The notes: generated from the letters alone by a model not told the origin. DNA of 64,000 nucleotides from Paraburkholderia sp. (GCA_004322045.1 SCRN01000013.1:152479-216478), one strand, 5' to 3'; numbered from the stretch's first letter, positions 9,485-18,906 are shown. A program made the numbers and translations.

Positions 9485-10527
9485 TCGAGCGGCTTCTCGC
9501 TCGTCCTCATGACTTCGACTTGTTCCAGGCGATTCATTTGCTGGAATGCGCGCAGTCGTGGGCGCGGCCGCTCGGAACGGGCGACGGCACGGACGAGGCG
9601 GTGCGCCTTTCGGGCCATGTATCGCTCGCCTTCGAGCCGAGCGACATCCGCGCCGTGCGCAGCCGGGCCGCCGGCAACGATCGCGCCACCTATACCGTGA
9701 GCACGGCGGCGATGACGCTCGCCGGCGCGAGCGGGCCGTTGCCGCTGGCGTTCACCGAATGGCTCTTGCGGCGCCGCGCGGCACGGGAAACTGCGATGTC
9801 GGATTTCCTCGACATCTTCAATCATCGCTTTCTTTCGTTCTTGTATCGCAGCCGTCAGAAGCATGCGCCGGGTCTCAATGGGCGCGCGCCCGACGATGCG
9901 ACGCTGACGGCTTGCCTCGATGCCCTCGGCAATCTCGGCCTGCGTGCGGGTGAGCGCGGGCCGCAAGGCGCGCGGCGCTGGTTGCGTCATGCCGGGTTGC
10001 TCGGTGGCGCGCCGCGCTCAATGGCGGGGTTGCTGGCGATGCTGTCAGACCGGCTTGGCGTGGCCGTGCGCGGTGCGCAGTTCATCGGTGGCTGGCGCGT
10101 GCTCGACGCGCGCGATTCTGCGCGTCTGTCGGGCTGTCGCGGCGCAGCTTCGCGTTTGAACGGCAGAGCGGTCGTGGGGCGGCGCTGCTGGGATCAAGCG
10201 GCGGGCGTGCGCATCGAGTTCGTCGATCTGCCGCAAGACCGGTTCGAGGCGCTGTTGCCCGGCGGCGCGCTGCACGCGCTCACCGCATGGCTCGTGCAAT
10301 CGTATTTGGAACAGGACCTCGATGTTCATATCGTGCTGCGGCCCGCGCCTAGGAAGGCCGTTCTGGCCGTAGGCGGCGCGGGCGCGGCGCGCCTCGGCTG
10401 GACGTCGTGGCTCGGCGCGGCGCGTGCCGCGAGCACGGACGCCAAAGCGCCGACGCCGCTCGCGCCCGCCCGATTCACGCTGCGCATGCCGCCGTCCGCG
10501 GCGGCATGGCGCCCATCGAATGCGTAA
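9439..10527 (+). CDS. tssG: TssG, T6SS baseplate subunit
   Basis: TssG (VasB/ImpH), 362 aa, completes the TssF2-TssG wedge core. It opens with LIERLLARPHDFDLFQAIHL, the standard family start, and contains FLDIFNHRFLSFLYR followed by the sheet-rich C-terminal half. The C terminus is Pro/Ala-rich. It starts inside the tssF 3' end; a more internal start is possible because the first ~15 codons are shared with tssF, but homology to TssG begins almost at once. Confidence 0.95.
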   Translation: MEAMGTDDRLPAVALIERLLARPHDFDLFQAIHLLECAQSWARPLGTGDGTDEAVRLSGHVSLAFEPSDIRAVRSRAAGNDRATYTVSTAAMTLAGASGPLPLAFTEWLLRRRAARETAMSDFLDIFNHRFLSFLYRSRQKHAPGLNGRAPDDATLTACLDALGNLGLRAGERGPQGARRWLRHAGLLGGAPRSMAGLLAMLSDRLGVAVRGAQFIGGWRVLDARDSARLSGCRGAASRLNGRAVVGRRCWDQAAGVRIEFVDLPQDRFEALLPGGALHALTAWLVQSYLEQDLDVHIVLRPAPRKAVLAVGGAGAARLGWTSWLGAARAASTDAKAPTPLAPARFTLRMPPSAAAWRPSNA

Positions 10528-10538
10528 CCCGGCCCATC

Positions 10539-13241
10539 ATGGAAATTGACATTCGCACTTTGGTGAGCCGGCTCGACCCGGCGTGCAAGCATGCCATGGA
10601 GCTTGCGGCGCAGCTGTGCGTGCGGCAGACGCATTACAACGTCGACGTCGAGCACTTCCTGCTGCAACTGCTCGAATCCGATGCGCCCGACTTGCGCGTG
10701 ATTCTCGAACACTTCGAGATCGCCTCGGACGATGTCTGCGCGCAACTGCAAAAAGCCGTCGATCAGTTCAAGCGCGGCAATGGCCGCACGCCCGCGCTAT
10801 CGCCGAACTTCTCGCGCTTGTTTCAAGAGGCTTGGCTGCTGAGTTCGATGCTGCTCGGACAGCAGCAGATTCGCTCGGGTACGGTCTTGCTCGCATTGCT
10901 CGAAGTGGACAGCTTGCGCGGCTTGCTGCTCGAGTCGGCGCCCTCGCTGCTCAAGATTGCACGTGCGACGCTGCGTGAATCGCTGCCGTCCGTGCTGGCA
11001 GCTTCGACCGAAGACGGCGGGCAGGCGGCGGCGCCTGCAGGCGCTGCGGCGGCGAGCGGTGCGTCCGCGGCGCAAGCACCGTTGCCGACGATGCCGTCGG
11101 CCGTCGGGCGCGGGCCGGGCGGCTCGGCGCTCGCGCAGTACACGGTCGATTTGACAGAACTCGCGCGCGAAGGGGCGATCGATCCAATTTACGGGCGCGA
11201 TCTGGAGATTCGCCAATTGATCGACGTGCTGCTGCGCAGGCGCCAAAACAATCCGATCCTCACGGGCGAGGCCGGCGTGGGCAAGACCGCCGTGGTCGAG
11301 GGCTTCGCCCAGCGCATCGTGCAAGGCCAGGTGCCGCCTGCGTTGCGCAACGTCACGGTGCGCTCGCTCGATCTCGCGTTGCTGCAGGCCGGCGCGGGCG
11401 TGAAGGGCGAGTTCGAGAATCGGCTGAAGTCGGTCATTGCCGAAGTGAAGGCGTCCCCCGTGCCGGTGATTCTTTTCATCGACGAGGCCCATCAATTGAT
11501 CGGGGCCGGTGGCAGCGAAGGACAAGGCGATGCCGCCAATTTGCTCAAGCCCGCGCTCGCGCGAGGCGAGTTGCGCACGATCGCGGCCACCACCTGGGCC
11601 GAGTACAAGAAGTACGTCGAACGCGATCCGGCGCTCGCGCGCCGTTTTCAAGTGGTCAAGGTCGATGAGCCCAGCGAGGCGGTCGCCATCGAAATGCTGC
11701 GCGGCATGGTGCCCAAGCTCGCGCATCATCATGGCGTCGAAATCGTCGATGAGGCGGTGCGCGACGCCGTCAAGCTGTCGCATCGCTATATCTCGGGACG
11801 TCAGTTGCCGGACAAGGCGATCAGCGTGCTCGATACGGCGTGCGCGCGCGTGGCCATCGGGCAAAGCGGCGTGTCGCAAGACCTGGAAGCGCTCGGCCGT
11901 GCGCTCGAAGCGGGCGAGAACCAATTGCGCGTGCTGCGCCACGAAGCCGCGACGGGCAGCGATCACGCCGATGCGATCGCCGCATTGACCAAGCAACTCG
12001 AAGAGCAGCGCGCCAAGCATGCACGGCTCGCCGACAAGCTCTCGACCGAGCGGCGCGCGGTGGAGGAGATCCTCGCATGGCGGCGCAAGATCGCCCGCCA
12101 AGTCGATACGCAAGAGCCGGCCGAGGAGGGCGAGGACGCCGAGTCGTTGCTGGCCAACCTCGGGCGTCTCGAGAAAGGCCTCGAGGCCGTGCAGAACGAC
12201 GAGCCGATGGTGCCGGTCTATGTCGATTCGGCGATGGTCGCCGAGGTCATCTCCGGGTGGACCGGTATCCCGGTCGGCCGCATGCTCGCCGACGAATTGC
12301 ATACGGTGCTGTATCTGCACGACAAGCTGGCCGAGCGCGTGGTCGGCCAGGACGAGGCGCTCGACGCCATCGCTCGGCGCGTGCGCACGTTCCGGGCCGA
12401 TCTGGACGATCCGAGCAAGCCCGTCGGCGTGTTCCTGCTGGTCGGCCCGAGCGGCGTCGGCAAGACGGAGACCGCTGCCGCGCTGGCCGATACGCTGTAC
12501 GGCGGCGAGCGCAACATGATCACGGTGAACATGTCGGAGTTCCAGGAAGCGCACAGCGTGTCGGGGCTCAAGGGCGCGCCTCCGGGCTACGTCGGCTACG
12601 GGCGCGGCGGCGTGCTGACCGAAGCGGTGCGGCGCCGGCCGTACAGCGTCGTGCTGCTCGACGAGATGGAGAAGGCGCATCCGGACGTGCTCGAGCTGTT
12701 CTTCCAAGTGTTCGACAAAGGGGTCATGGAAGACGGCGAAGGCGTGCCGATCGACTTCAAGAATACGTTGATCTTGCTTACCTCGAACGCCGCGCAGGAA
12801 GTCATCACCGAAGCGAGCCAAGGGGGACGCCGGCCGCCGCCGGAGGAATTGATCGAGCGGCTGCGGCCTGCTTTACTGCGCCAGTTCAGCCCGGCGTTCC
12901 TCGGTCGGCTCGTGCTCGTGCCGTACTACCACCTCGGCGACGCGCAAATTGCCGCGATCGTGAACCTGAAGCTGAACCGGCTCGCGGAGCGCTTCGCGCG
13001 CAACCATCACGCCCAATTGACGTGGGATGACGATTTCGCACGCGTCATCACCGAGCGCTGCAAAGAAGTGGATAGCGGTGCGCGCAACGTGGATCACATT
13101 CTCACGCACATCGTGCTGCCGGAATTGGCGCGCGAGGTGCTCGAGCGGATCTCGGTGGCCGAGCCGTTCTCGGCCGTTCGTTTGAAGTTCACGCCAACGG
13201 GCGGCCTCGCGTTCAGCTTCACGGCCGGCGACGGAGTCTGA
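10539..13241 (+). CDS. tssH: ClpV (TssH), T6SS AAA+ sheath-recycling ATPase
   Basis: This 900-aa ClpV disassembles contracted TssBC sheath. Domains in order are the N-terminal Clp repeat domain (residues ~1-160, binding the TssC helix), an Ala-rich linker, AAA1 with Walker A GEAGVGKT near 243 and Walker B LFIDEAH, the coiled-coil middle domain (~430-530), and AAA2 with Walker A GPSGVGKT near 636 and Walker B LLDEMEKAH, then the Clp C-terminal domain. The start MEIDIRTLVSRLDP at 10539 is chosen because a longer frame from 10407 reads through the tssG end without homology. It is followed after one base by vgrG. Confidence 0.97.
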   Translation: MEIDIRTLVSRLDPACKHAMELAAQLCVRQTHYNVDVEHFLLQLLESDAPDLRVILEHFEIASDDVCAQLQKAVDQFKRGNGRTPALSPNFSRLFQEAWLLSSMLLGQQQIRSGTVLLALLEVDSLRGLLLESAPSLLKIARATLRESLPSVLAASTEDGGQAAAPAGAAAASGASAAQAPLPTMPSAVGRGPGGSALAQYTVDLTELAREGAIDPIYGRDLEIRQLIDVLLRRRQNNPILTGEAGVGKTAVVEGFAQRIVQGQVPPALRNVTVRSLDLALLQAGAGVKGEFENRLKSVIAEVKASPVPVILFIDEAHQLIGAGGSEGQGDAANLLKPALARGELRTIAATTWAEYKKYVERDPALARRFQVVKVDEPSEAVAIEMLRGMVPKLAHHHGVEIVDEAVRDAVKLSHRYISGRQLPDKAISVLDTACARVAIGQSGVSQDLEALGRALEAGENQLRVLRHEAATGSDHADAIAALTKQLEEQRAKHARLADKLSTERRAVEEILAWRRKIARQVDTQEPAEEGEDAESLLANLGRLEKGLEAVQNDEPMVPVYVDSAMVAEVISGWTGIPVGRMLADELHTVLYLHDKLAERVVGQDEALDAIARRVRTFRADLDDPSKPVGVFLLVGPSGVGKTETAAALADTLYGGERNMITVNMSEFQEAHSVSGLKGAPPGYVGYGRGGVLTEAVRRRPYSVVLLDEMEKAHPDVLELFFQVFDKGVMEDGEGVPIDFKNTLILLTSNAAQEVITEASQGGRRPPPEELIERLRPALLRQFSPAFLGRLVLVPYYHLGDAQIAAIVNLKLNRLAERFARNHHAQLTWDDDFARVITERCKEVDSGARNVDHILTHIVLPELAREVLERISVAEPFSAVRLKFTPTGGLAFSFTAGDGV

Positions 13242-13242
13242 C

Positions 13243-15168
13243 ATGCCGGCAGTCACGACGGTTCAGGCGGGCAGCTTTCTTTCGGTCAGTACGCCGTTCG
13301 GGGCGGACGTATTGCTGCTCGAAGGCTTCTCGGGGCGCGAGGCGATTTCCGAGCCGTTCCATTTCGAGTTGCGTATGCGCTCGAGCAACATGGCGCTGTC
13401 GGCGGCATCCATCGTCGGTCAGAGCGCGACGGTGACACTGCAGACCCAAGGCGGATCGGCGCGCTACTTCAACGGCATCGTCACCCGCTTCGCGCAGGTG
13501 GGCGCCGACGCGGCGAACGGCTACTACTCGGCCGCGCTCGCGCCGAGCTTGTGGCTCGCCACGCTCGGCAGCGACCGCGTGATCTATCAGAACCTGAGCG
13601 TGCTCGACATCATCCAGAAGGTGCTGTCTCCGTTCAACGTCACGGTGAAGCAGAGCACGACGGGCACCTACGCGGCGCGCGAGTACTGCGTCCAGTACGA
13701 CGAGAGCCCGTTCCAGTTCATCTCGCGGCTCATGGAAGAGGAGGGCATCTTCTACTTCTTCACGTTCGCGGACGGCAGCCATACGATGGTGCTCGCCGAC
13801 GGCCCGTCTGCCCACGAGCCGATAGTCGGCGCTTCGCAGTTGTGGTTCTCGAGCGATTCGGCGGCGCACAGTCCGTCCGAGCGCGTGAGCGCATTCGAAC
13901 TCGTGACGGGACTGACCGAACGCACGCATATCGTGGCCGATTACGACTTCACATCGGCAGCGGTCTCCACGGCGACTTCCTCTGCATCGAGCGGGGTGAC
14001 CAACGGGACGCGCTATACGTTTCCGGGGCGCTACGCGCAGGCGTCGGACAGCACGCACACGGCCGACTTGCGGCTCGCGGCGCTACAGATCGGCCAGCAG
14101 ACGGGCCGCGGCGCCAGCGCCTGCTATGCGCTCACGGCCGGCTCCAGCTTCACGCTCGGCGGCCATGCCAACAGCGCGGTCAATACGAGCTATGTCGTGC
14201 GCGCCGTCGAGCACAGCGCGGCGAACGACGTCTACAACAACGAATTCGTCGTGTTTCCCTCGTCGGTTCCGTTCCGTCCGCCGCTCGTCACGCCGCGGCC
14301 TGTCGTAGCGGGCAACCATACGGCGACGGTGTCGGGCTCTACGGGTGAGGAGATTTGGACTGATTCCTTTGGGCGAATCAAAGTCAAGTTTCATTGGGAT
14401 CGCTCCGACACGCAGAACGAGAACACGTCATGCTGGGTGCGCGTTGCGCAGACCGTCGCGGGCAGCGGCTGGGGGCATTTCTTCCTGCCGCGCGTCGGGC
14501 ACGAGGTGATCGTGAGCTATGTCGACGGCGATCCGGACCGCCCGCTCGTGACCGGCAGCGTATACAACCAGTCGAGCACGCTGCCGTATGCGCAGCCGTC
14601 CATGCAGACGCGCAGCACCATCATGTCGCGCTCGTCCAAGGGCGGCAGCGCCGGCAACGAAATCCGCATGGAAGATAAGACCGGCAGCGAGGAGTTGTTC
14701 TTGCATGCGCAGAAGGACATGACCGTGTCGATCGAGAATGGGCTTACGACCACCGTGATCGCCGCTAACGAGACGCATACGATTCAAAAGGGCGACCGAA
14801 CCGTGGACGTGCAAACGGGGAAGGAAACGCACACGGTCAAGGGCACGCGTTCGCTCGATGTGACCGGCGACGAGACGCATACCAATCATGCGAAGTACAC
14901 GCACGACGTGACGGGAGATTACACGCTCAAGGTGAGCGGCAATTTGACGATCGACGTGAGCGGTTCGATCACGCTCAAGTCGGGTACATCGTTGGCCGCG
15001 CAGGCCGGCACTTCGCTCTCGAATCAAGCGGGCACCACGCTGGAAAACAAAGCGGGCACCACGCTCACGCTCGAGGGGCTCGAGGTGCAATGCAAGGCGT
15101 CGGCCGCGGCGACGGTCGACGGGGGCGGGATGCTGACCGTGAAAGGCGGCCTCGTGAAGATCAATTGA
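13243..15168 (+). CDS. vgrG: VgrG (TssI), T6SS spike protein
   Basis: This 641-aa VgrG forms the trimeric puncturing spike at the tip of the Hcp tube. The gp27-like part covers roughly residues 1-380 (PFHFELRM, RLMEEEGIFYFF), the gp5 OB-fold follows with the signature GRIKVKFHWDR and SCWVRVAQTVAGSGWG, LPRVGHEVIVSY, and the tail is a repeat-rich beta-helix (Thr-Val-x-x-Gly type). There is no C-terminal enzymatic extension, so this is a structural VgrG. It lies directly after clpV and before accessory genes that probably load onto it. Confidence 0.97.
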   Translation: MPAVTTVQAGSFLSVSTPFGADVLLLEGFSGREAISEPFHFELRMRSSNMALSAASIVGQSATVTLQTQGGSARYFNGIVTRFAQVGADAANGYYSAALAPSLWLATLGSDRVIYQNLSVLDIIQKVLSPFNVTVKQSTTGTYAAREYCVQYDESPFQFISRLMEEEGIFYFFTFADGSHTMVLADGPSAHEPIVGASQLWFSSDSAAHSPSERVSAFELVTGLTERTHIVADYDFTSAAVSTATSSASSGVTNGTRYTFPGRYAQASDSTHTADLRLAALQIGQQTGRGASACYALTAGSSFTLGGHANSAVNTSYVVRAVEHSAANDVYNNEFVVFPSSVPFRPPLVTPRPVVAGNHTATVSGSTGEEIWTDSFGRIKVKFHWDRSDTQNENTSCWVRVAQTVAGSGWGHFFLPRVGHEVIVSYVDGDPDRPLVTGSVYNQSSTLPYAQPSMQTRSTIMSRSSKGGSAGNEIRMEDKTGSEELFLHAQKDMTVSIENGLTTTVIAANETHTIQKGDRTVDVQTGKETHTVKGTRSLDVTGDETHTNHAKYTHDVTGDYTLKVSGNLTIDVSGSITLKSGTSLAAQAGTSLSNQAGTTLENKAGTTLTLEGLEVQCKASAAATVDGGGMLTVKGGLVKIN

Positions 15169-15180
15169 CGCTGCCGCCTA

Positions 15181-15201
15181 CCTGATACCTGATACCTGAT
15201 A
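15181..15201 (+). repeat. Three tandem copies of a 7-base repeat
   Basis: CCTGATA is repeated three times without interruption in the 43-base gap between vgrG and the next gene, ending 10 bases before its start codon. Copy-number change would move the distance between any upstream signal and the start. Confidence 0.8.
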
Positions 15202-15211
15202 AACGACCGCC

Positions 15212-15940
15212 ATGTCCGCTCCCACGCCCGCGAGTTCTCCGCTTTCCCCGGCCGCACCGCCGGGTGCGCTCGCGCACGCCGTGATCGAGCAGCGCGATCC
15301 GAGCGGCGCCGTGATCGCGCGCACGTCGATGGCGGGCGGCGTGCCGCACGGCGCGATGACGCGTTGCACGCCCGACGGCAGGCCCACGTTGGAAGCGCAG
15401 TATGCGCACGGGGCGTTGTCCGGGCAGATGCGCGCGTTCGATCCGCCGGGCGTGCCCGTGAAAGAGGCGCATTACGTCGATGGCAAGGAGCATGGCGTGA
15501 CGACGCTGTATCAGGATGGCCGTGTCGCCGCCCGGCAGCGCTTTGCAGCGGGGGTGCTTCAGGGCGAAAGCGTGTCGTATGCGCCCTCGGGCCAGGTCAC
15601 GTCGCGGCTTCCCTACCTAGCCGGCAAGCTAGAGGGCGAAGCCGTGTATTTGCACGAAGGCGTAGTCGTGCGGCGCGCGCGATACCGCGCGGGGACACTC
15701 GAAGGAGAAACGCGCGAGTACGCCGCCGATGGCACGCTGGTGCAGAGCCTTCCGTATCGCGCCGGCTTGCTGCATGGAACGGCCCGGCGCTTCGCCCCGG
15801 ATGGCCAAGCGCTGGCCGAGCGCCGCTATGCAAGCGGCAAGCCGCAGGAGGCATGGCGCAGCGTGGACGCACCTGTTGCCGGTGCGGCGGGCGGGTTGCC
15901 GAAGATCGTCGCGAACTTCGAGAAATGGGTGAAGGGCTGA
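15212..15940 (+). CDS. MORN-like (YwqK-type) repeat protein of the VgrG module
   Basis: This 242-aa protein is made of about seven repeats of roughly 22-23 residues with the pattern G-x-x-x-G-x-x-x-x-Y/F-x-x-x-G (for example GVTTLYQDG, GESVSYAPSG, GEAVYLHEG, GTARRFAPDG), the MORN-variant fold annotated in YwqK-like 'antitoxin' proteins. It has no signal peptide or catalytic motif. Its place between vgrG and the DUF4280 gene suggests a chaperone/adaptor or an immunity-like role for the spike; this is inference from position. The name 'antitoxin' in databases is not evidence of function here. Confidence 0.75.
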   Translation: MSAPTPASSPLSPAAPPGALAHAVIEQRDPSGAVIARTSMAGGVPHGAMTRCTPDGRPTLEAQYAHGALSGQMRAFDPPGVPVKEAHYVDGKEHGVTTLYQDGRVAARQRFAAGVLQGESVSYAPSGQVTSRLPYLAGKLEGEAVYLHEGVVVRRARYRAGTLEGETREYAADGTLVQSLPYRAGLLHGTARRFAPDGQALAERRYASGKPQEAWRSVDAPVAGAAGGLPKIVANFEKWVKG

Positions 15941-15943
15941 GCC

Positions 15944-16330
15944 ATGGGCATTCTCGTCACCACCGGCGCCACGTTGCAGTGCAGCTTCGGCGTGGCGCCT
16001 TCGTCGCTGAACGTGCTGCCGACTGCGTGCGTCATGTCCGGCGCGCCAGCCGCGTCGATCATGGACAACGCGCCCATGGTCAACGTCATGCCGTTCGGCA
16101 TGTGCAGCTGCCCGGCCAACCCGCAGGTGGCGGCGGCGACGGCGGCGGCGCTCGGCGTGCTCACGCCGATGCCGTGCGTGCCGGTCACGGCGGCGCCGTG
16201 GGCGCCAGGCTCGCCGACGGTGTTGGTCGGCGGTATGCCCGCTTTGCAGGACAGCTCGAAATTGATGTGCAACTGGGGCGGCGTGATCCAGATCGTCGCG
16301 CCGGCGCAATTCACCACCATGGTTCCCTGA
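15944..16330 (+). CDS. DUF4280 PAAR-like spike-tip protein
   Basis: This 128-aa protein fits the DUF4280 family, regarded as a PAAR-like tip that sharpens VgrG. Visible features are the N-terminal GATLQCSFG, the MCSCPANP cysteine pair, PMPCVP, the GSPTVLVGG turn (PAAR-like Pro/Gly loops) and MCNWGGVI near the end. The cysteines would bind the metal at the tip. It begins three bases after the MORN-like gene, so the two are co-translated. No toxin domain is fused, unlike many PAAR proteins, so any effector must be encoded elsewhere. Confidence 0.85.
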   Translation: MGILVTTGATLQCSFGVAPSSLNVLPTACVMSGAPAASIMDNAPMVNVMPFGMCSCPANPQVAAATAAALGVLTPMPCVPVTAAPWAPGSPTVLVGGMPALQDSSKLMCNWGGVIQIVAPAQFTTMVP

Positions 16331-16342
16331 GGACGCGTCCCG

Positions 16343-16585
16343 ATGCCTTACGTTTTTTCCATGACTGCGCGAATGGCGACGATTGCAGCGTGCTGCATTC
16401 TGCTGCTATGCGTGCTGCTGTTCCTGCTCGGTGTCGAGATCGGTGCACGCTATGCTGCGCCGGCCGCGTCGGCCGCGCCAGTTGCTTCCGCCGCGCCTGC
16501 CGCTGCTGCCGTGAGCGACCGCGCGCCGCTGCCGGCGAGTGCGGACGCTGCGACGCCCGCCGCACCCGCTTCCAATGCTTCTTGA
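16343..16585 (+). CDS. Small single-pass membrane protein, Ala/Pro-rich
   Basis: This 80-aa open frame has one hydrophobic helix (residues ~9-30, rich in Ile, Leu and Cys) followed by a low-complexity Ala/Pro/Ser tail that would lie in the periplasm. I recognise no family. It starts 12 bases after the DUF4280 gene and ends 22 bases before the binding-protein gene, so it is likely part of the operon. It could be a small accessory or immunity membrane protein, but nothing in the sequence decides this. Confidence 0.5.
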   Translation: MPYVFSMTARMATIAACCILLLCVLLFLLGVEIGARYAAPAASAAPVASAAPAAAAVSDRAPLPASADAATPAAPASNAS

Positions 16586-16607
16586 AAACTGTCAACGGTA
16601 ATCGCTT

Positions 16608-17591
16608 ATGTCTACGCTTCACACTTCGTGTCCCGCACCGCACCGGCGTCACCTCTCGGCCCGCTCGCTGCGCGCGTTCGCCGGTCGCGTTGCGGCCGCT
16701 TTGACGATCGGCTTTTCGGTTTTCACGGGAGCGGGAATGGGTTCTGCCGCCGCGGCGGCCACGGTGGCGGCAGCGCCTGCCGCGGTAGCTTCGACGCCGG
16801 CCAGCGCGCCGCTTGCCGTGACGTCGACCGGGCTCGTGCGCATGCCAGACGGGCGCCTGCTCGCGCCCGAGTTCGCGCGCATTGTGAACCGCGGCGAATT
16901 GGTGGTGGCGATGCTCGGCGTCGATCAGCCGCCGTTCTTCGAGACGCGCAACGGCCGCCTGCAAGGCATCGACGTCGATATCGCCGACGAATTGGCCGCT
17001 AAGCTCGGCGTCAAGGTGCGCTTCAACCGCGACGCGAAAACCTTCGACGGCGTGGTCGGCCTGCTCGCGAACGGCGACGCCGATCTCGCGATCAGCAAGT
17101 TGTCGCGAACGCTGGCGCGCGCCGAGCTCATCAGCTTCAGCACGCCGTATGTCCGGCTGCATCGCGCGCTCCTGCTCAATCGCATCAACTTCGCGCAGGT
17201 GGCGCATGGCCGCACCGCGCCCGACGTGATCCGTTCGTACGACAGCACGATCGGCGTGGTGATGAACTCGTCTTACTCGCAATATGTGCGCACCAACTTT
17301 CCGGATGCGAAGGTCAGGCCGTATCCGAGTTGGGATGCGCTCCTCGGTGCGCTCGACAAGGGGGAAGTGACGGCCGCTTACCGCGACGAATTCGAAGTGA
17401 AGCATGTCCTCAAAAGCAACCCGACGGCATCGCTGAAGCTGCGCGTGGTCACGCTGGACGATCTCGACGATCCGATCGCGATCGGTGTGAACGTATCGAC
17501 GCCCGCCATGCTCGCGTTCGTCAATCAGTTCCTGAGCGAACGCAGCAAGAAGCTCGACGTCAAGACGTTGCTGCAGGCAACCGATAACTAA
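16608..17591 (+). CDS. Periplasmic amino-acid-binding protein (SBP_bac_3 family)
   Basis: This 327-aa protein has a positively charged N terminus with a hydrophobic segment around residues 27-45, reading as a signal peptide, then an Ala-rich linker and a solute-binding family 3 domain: GELVVAMLGVDQPPFF, GIDVDIADELAAKLG, VGLLANGDADLAIS, FSTPYV and VTAAYRDEFE. These proteins normally deliver amino acids to ABC permeases, but no ABC transporter is nearby. It is instead followed by two symporters and a racemase within the T6SS operon, so it may bind acidic amino acids in the periplasm as a sensor or feeder. Substrate is inferred from context. Confidence 0.85.
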   Translation: MSTLHTSCPAPHRRHLSARSLRAFAGRVAAALTIGFSVFTGAGMGSAAAAATVAAAPAAVASTPASAPLAVTSTGLVRMPDGRLLAPEFARIVNRGELVVAMLGVDQPPFFETRNGRLQGIDVDIADELAAKLGVKVRFNRDAKTFDGVVGLLANGDADLAISKLSRTLARAELISFSTPYVRLHRALLLNRINFAQVAHGRTAPDVIRSYDSTIGVVMNSSYSQYVRTNFPDAKVRPYPSWDALLGALDKGEVTAAYRDEFEVKHVLKSNPTASLKLRVVTLDDLDDPIAIGVNVSTPAMLAFVNQFLSERSKKLDVKTLLQATDN

Positions 17592-17619
17592 AAAGACAGC
17601 GCATTTCGGAGACCGAACG

Positions 17620-18897
17620 ATGAATACTAAAAAGCTTTATGCCTTCGCCGTGAACCCGTGGGTGGTGATCGGCGCGCTCGCGCTCGGCAGCGCTTTCGGC
17701 TTGTTGCTTCCCGCGATGGCGGCGAGGCTGGAGGTGATCGGCGATCTTTACGTCAACTTGTTGAAGATGACGACGTTGCCGTTCATGGTATCGGCGGTGA
17801 TCTTCAGCCTGCAGCGCCTCTTTCGCGATGGCGGCACATCGCGGCTGCTGCTGCGCGTGGTGATCGTGATCTTGGGCGCATCGGCGACGGTCGCGCTCGT
17901 GGGCGCGATCGTGCTGTTGACGATGCGCCCAGGCGTCAATATCTCGACGGCAACGATGCATACGTTCGGCGCGATGGTGGGCAGCGACGATTCGGGCTCG
18001 AACGAGACGGTAATGAGCCTGTATGGAACGGACACCGTGCCCAAGACCATCGGCTTGACCGACATGCTCAAAAGTCTGGTCCCGAGCAATATCTTCGCGG
18101 CGCTGGCCAGCGGCGACGCGCTCAAGGCGTTGGTGTTCGCATTGCTGTTCGGCCTGGCCGTTGGCCGCGTGCCGGAACGCATCTCGGTAGGCTTGAGCCA
18201 AGCGCTCGAAACCGTGTATCACGCGTGCCAGAAGCTCATGCATTGGCTCAGCTATCCGCTGCCGCTGATCCTGTTCTGCATGAGCGCCGCGCAGTTGGGC
18301 AAATCGGGGGTGGGGCCGCTGCATGCGATGCTGCAATTCGTCATCGCGTTCTTCGTCGTTGCGTTGTTGCTGCTCGTCATTGCCGCGACCATCATCTGGA
18401 AGCGTTCGGCCAATTCGCTCGGCAGCACGCTCGAGGCACTGCGTGCGCCGTTCGCGCTCGCACTCGCGACGCGCAACAGCGCCGCCTGCATGCCGAGCAT
18501 GATCGAAAGCCTCGTCGACCGGCTCGGCTTTGCCCGCTCGCGCGTCGAGTTGATGGTGCCGCTGACGGTGTCGCTCTTACGCGTCGGGCCGATGGTCTAC
18601 TACGTGTGCGCAACGCTGTTCATCGCGCAGCTCTACGGCAAGCACCTCGGTGTGGCCGAAGTCGCCACCGTCCTGCTCGCATCGGTCCTTGCGGGCTTCG
18701 CATCGGCGGGGATGACCGGTCTCGTGACGGTGTCGCTGATCGGCATGACTTGCGTGTACCTGAGCCTGCCGTTCGAGGCGGCCTTCATTCTGTTCCTTGC
18801 AGTCGATCCGCTGTGCGACATGCTGCGCACGCTGATCCTCGTCATCGGCAATACGGCGGCCGTGTCGATCATTTGCCCCCGGCCGCTCAAGCTCTAG
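17620..18897 (+). CDS. Dicarboxylate/amino acid:cation symporter-like protein (divergent)
   Basis: This 425-aa multi-pass membrane protein belongs to the DAACS (GltP/DctA) family by overall fold: an N-terminal set of hydrophobic helices, a hairpin with ATRNSAACMP corresponding to the Ser-rich HP1 loop, and VDPLCDMLRT matching the TM8 D-x-x-x-D-M-x-R-T signature. The TM7 signature N-M-D-G-T is not conserved: the matching segment reads LLRVGP, and the later Gly-Asp pair is Gly-Asn, so key sodium ligands are missing. It lies between the binding protein and the racemase. It may move a dicarboxylate with altered coupling, or have become a receptor. Confidence 0.85.
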   Translation: MNTKKLYAFAVNPWVVIGALALGSAFGLLLPAMAARLEVIGDLYVNLLKMTTLPFMVSAVIFSLQRLFRDGGTSRLLLRVVIVILGASATVALVGAIVLLTMRPGVNISTATMHTFGAMVGSDDSGSNETVMSLYGTDTVPKTIGLTDMLKSLVPSNIFAALASGDALKALVFALLFGLAVGRVPERISVGLSQALETVYHACQKLMHWLSYPLPLILFCMSAAQLGKSGVGPLHAMLQFVIAFFVVALLLLVIAATIIWKRSANSLGSTLEALRAPFALALATRNSAACMPSMIESLVDRLGFARSRVELMVPLTVSLLRVGPMVYYVCATLFIAQLYGKHLGVAEVATVLLASVLAGFASAGMTGLVTVSLIGMTCVYLSLPFEAAFILFLAVDPLCDMLRTLILVIGNTAAVSIICPRPLKL

Positions 18898-18906
18898 GGG
18901 GCGGCC

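Noticed and set aside
14740..15090. Repetitive 3' part of vgrG as a possible DNA repeat array
   Set aside because: The repetition is at protein level (beta-helix Thr/Val/Gly strands of the spike), with divergent codons; not a CRISPR or tandem DNA repeat.
15212..15940. MORN-like gene as a true antitoxin of a toxin-antitoxin pair
   Set aside because: The label comes from loosely named database families; no toxin gene is next to it and its place in the spike module explains it better.
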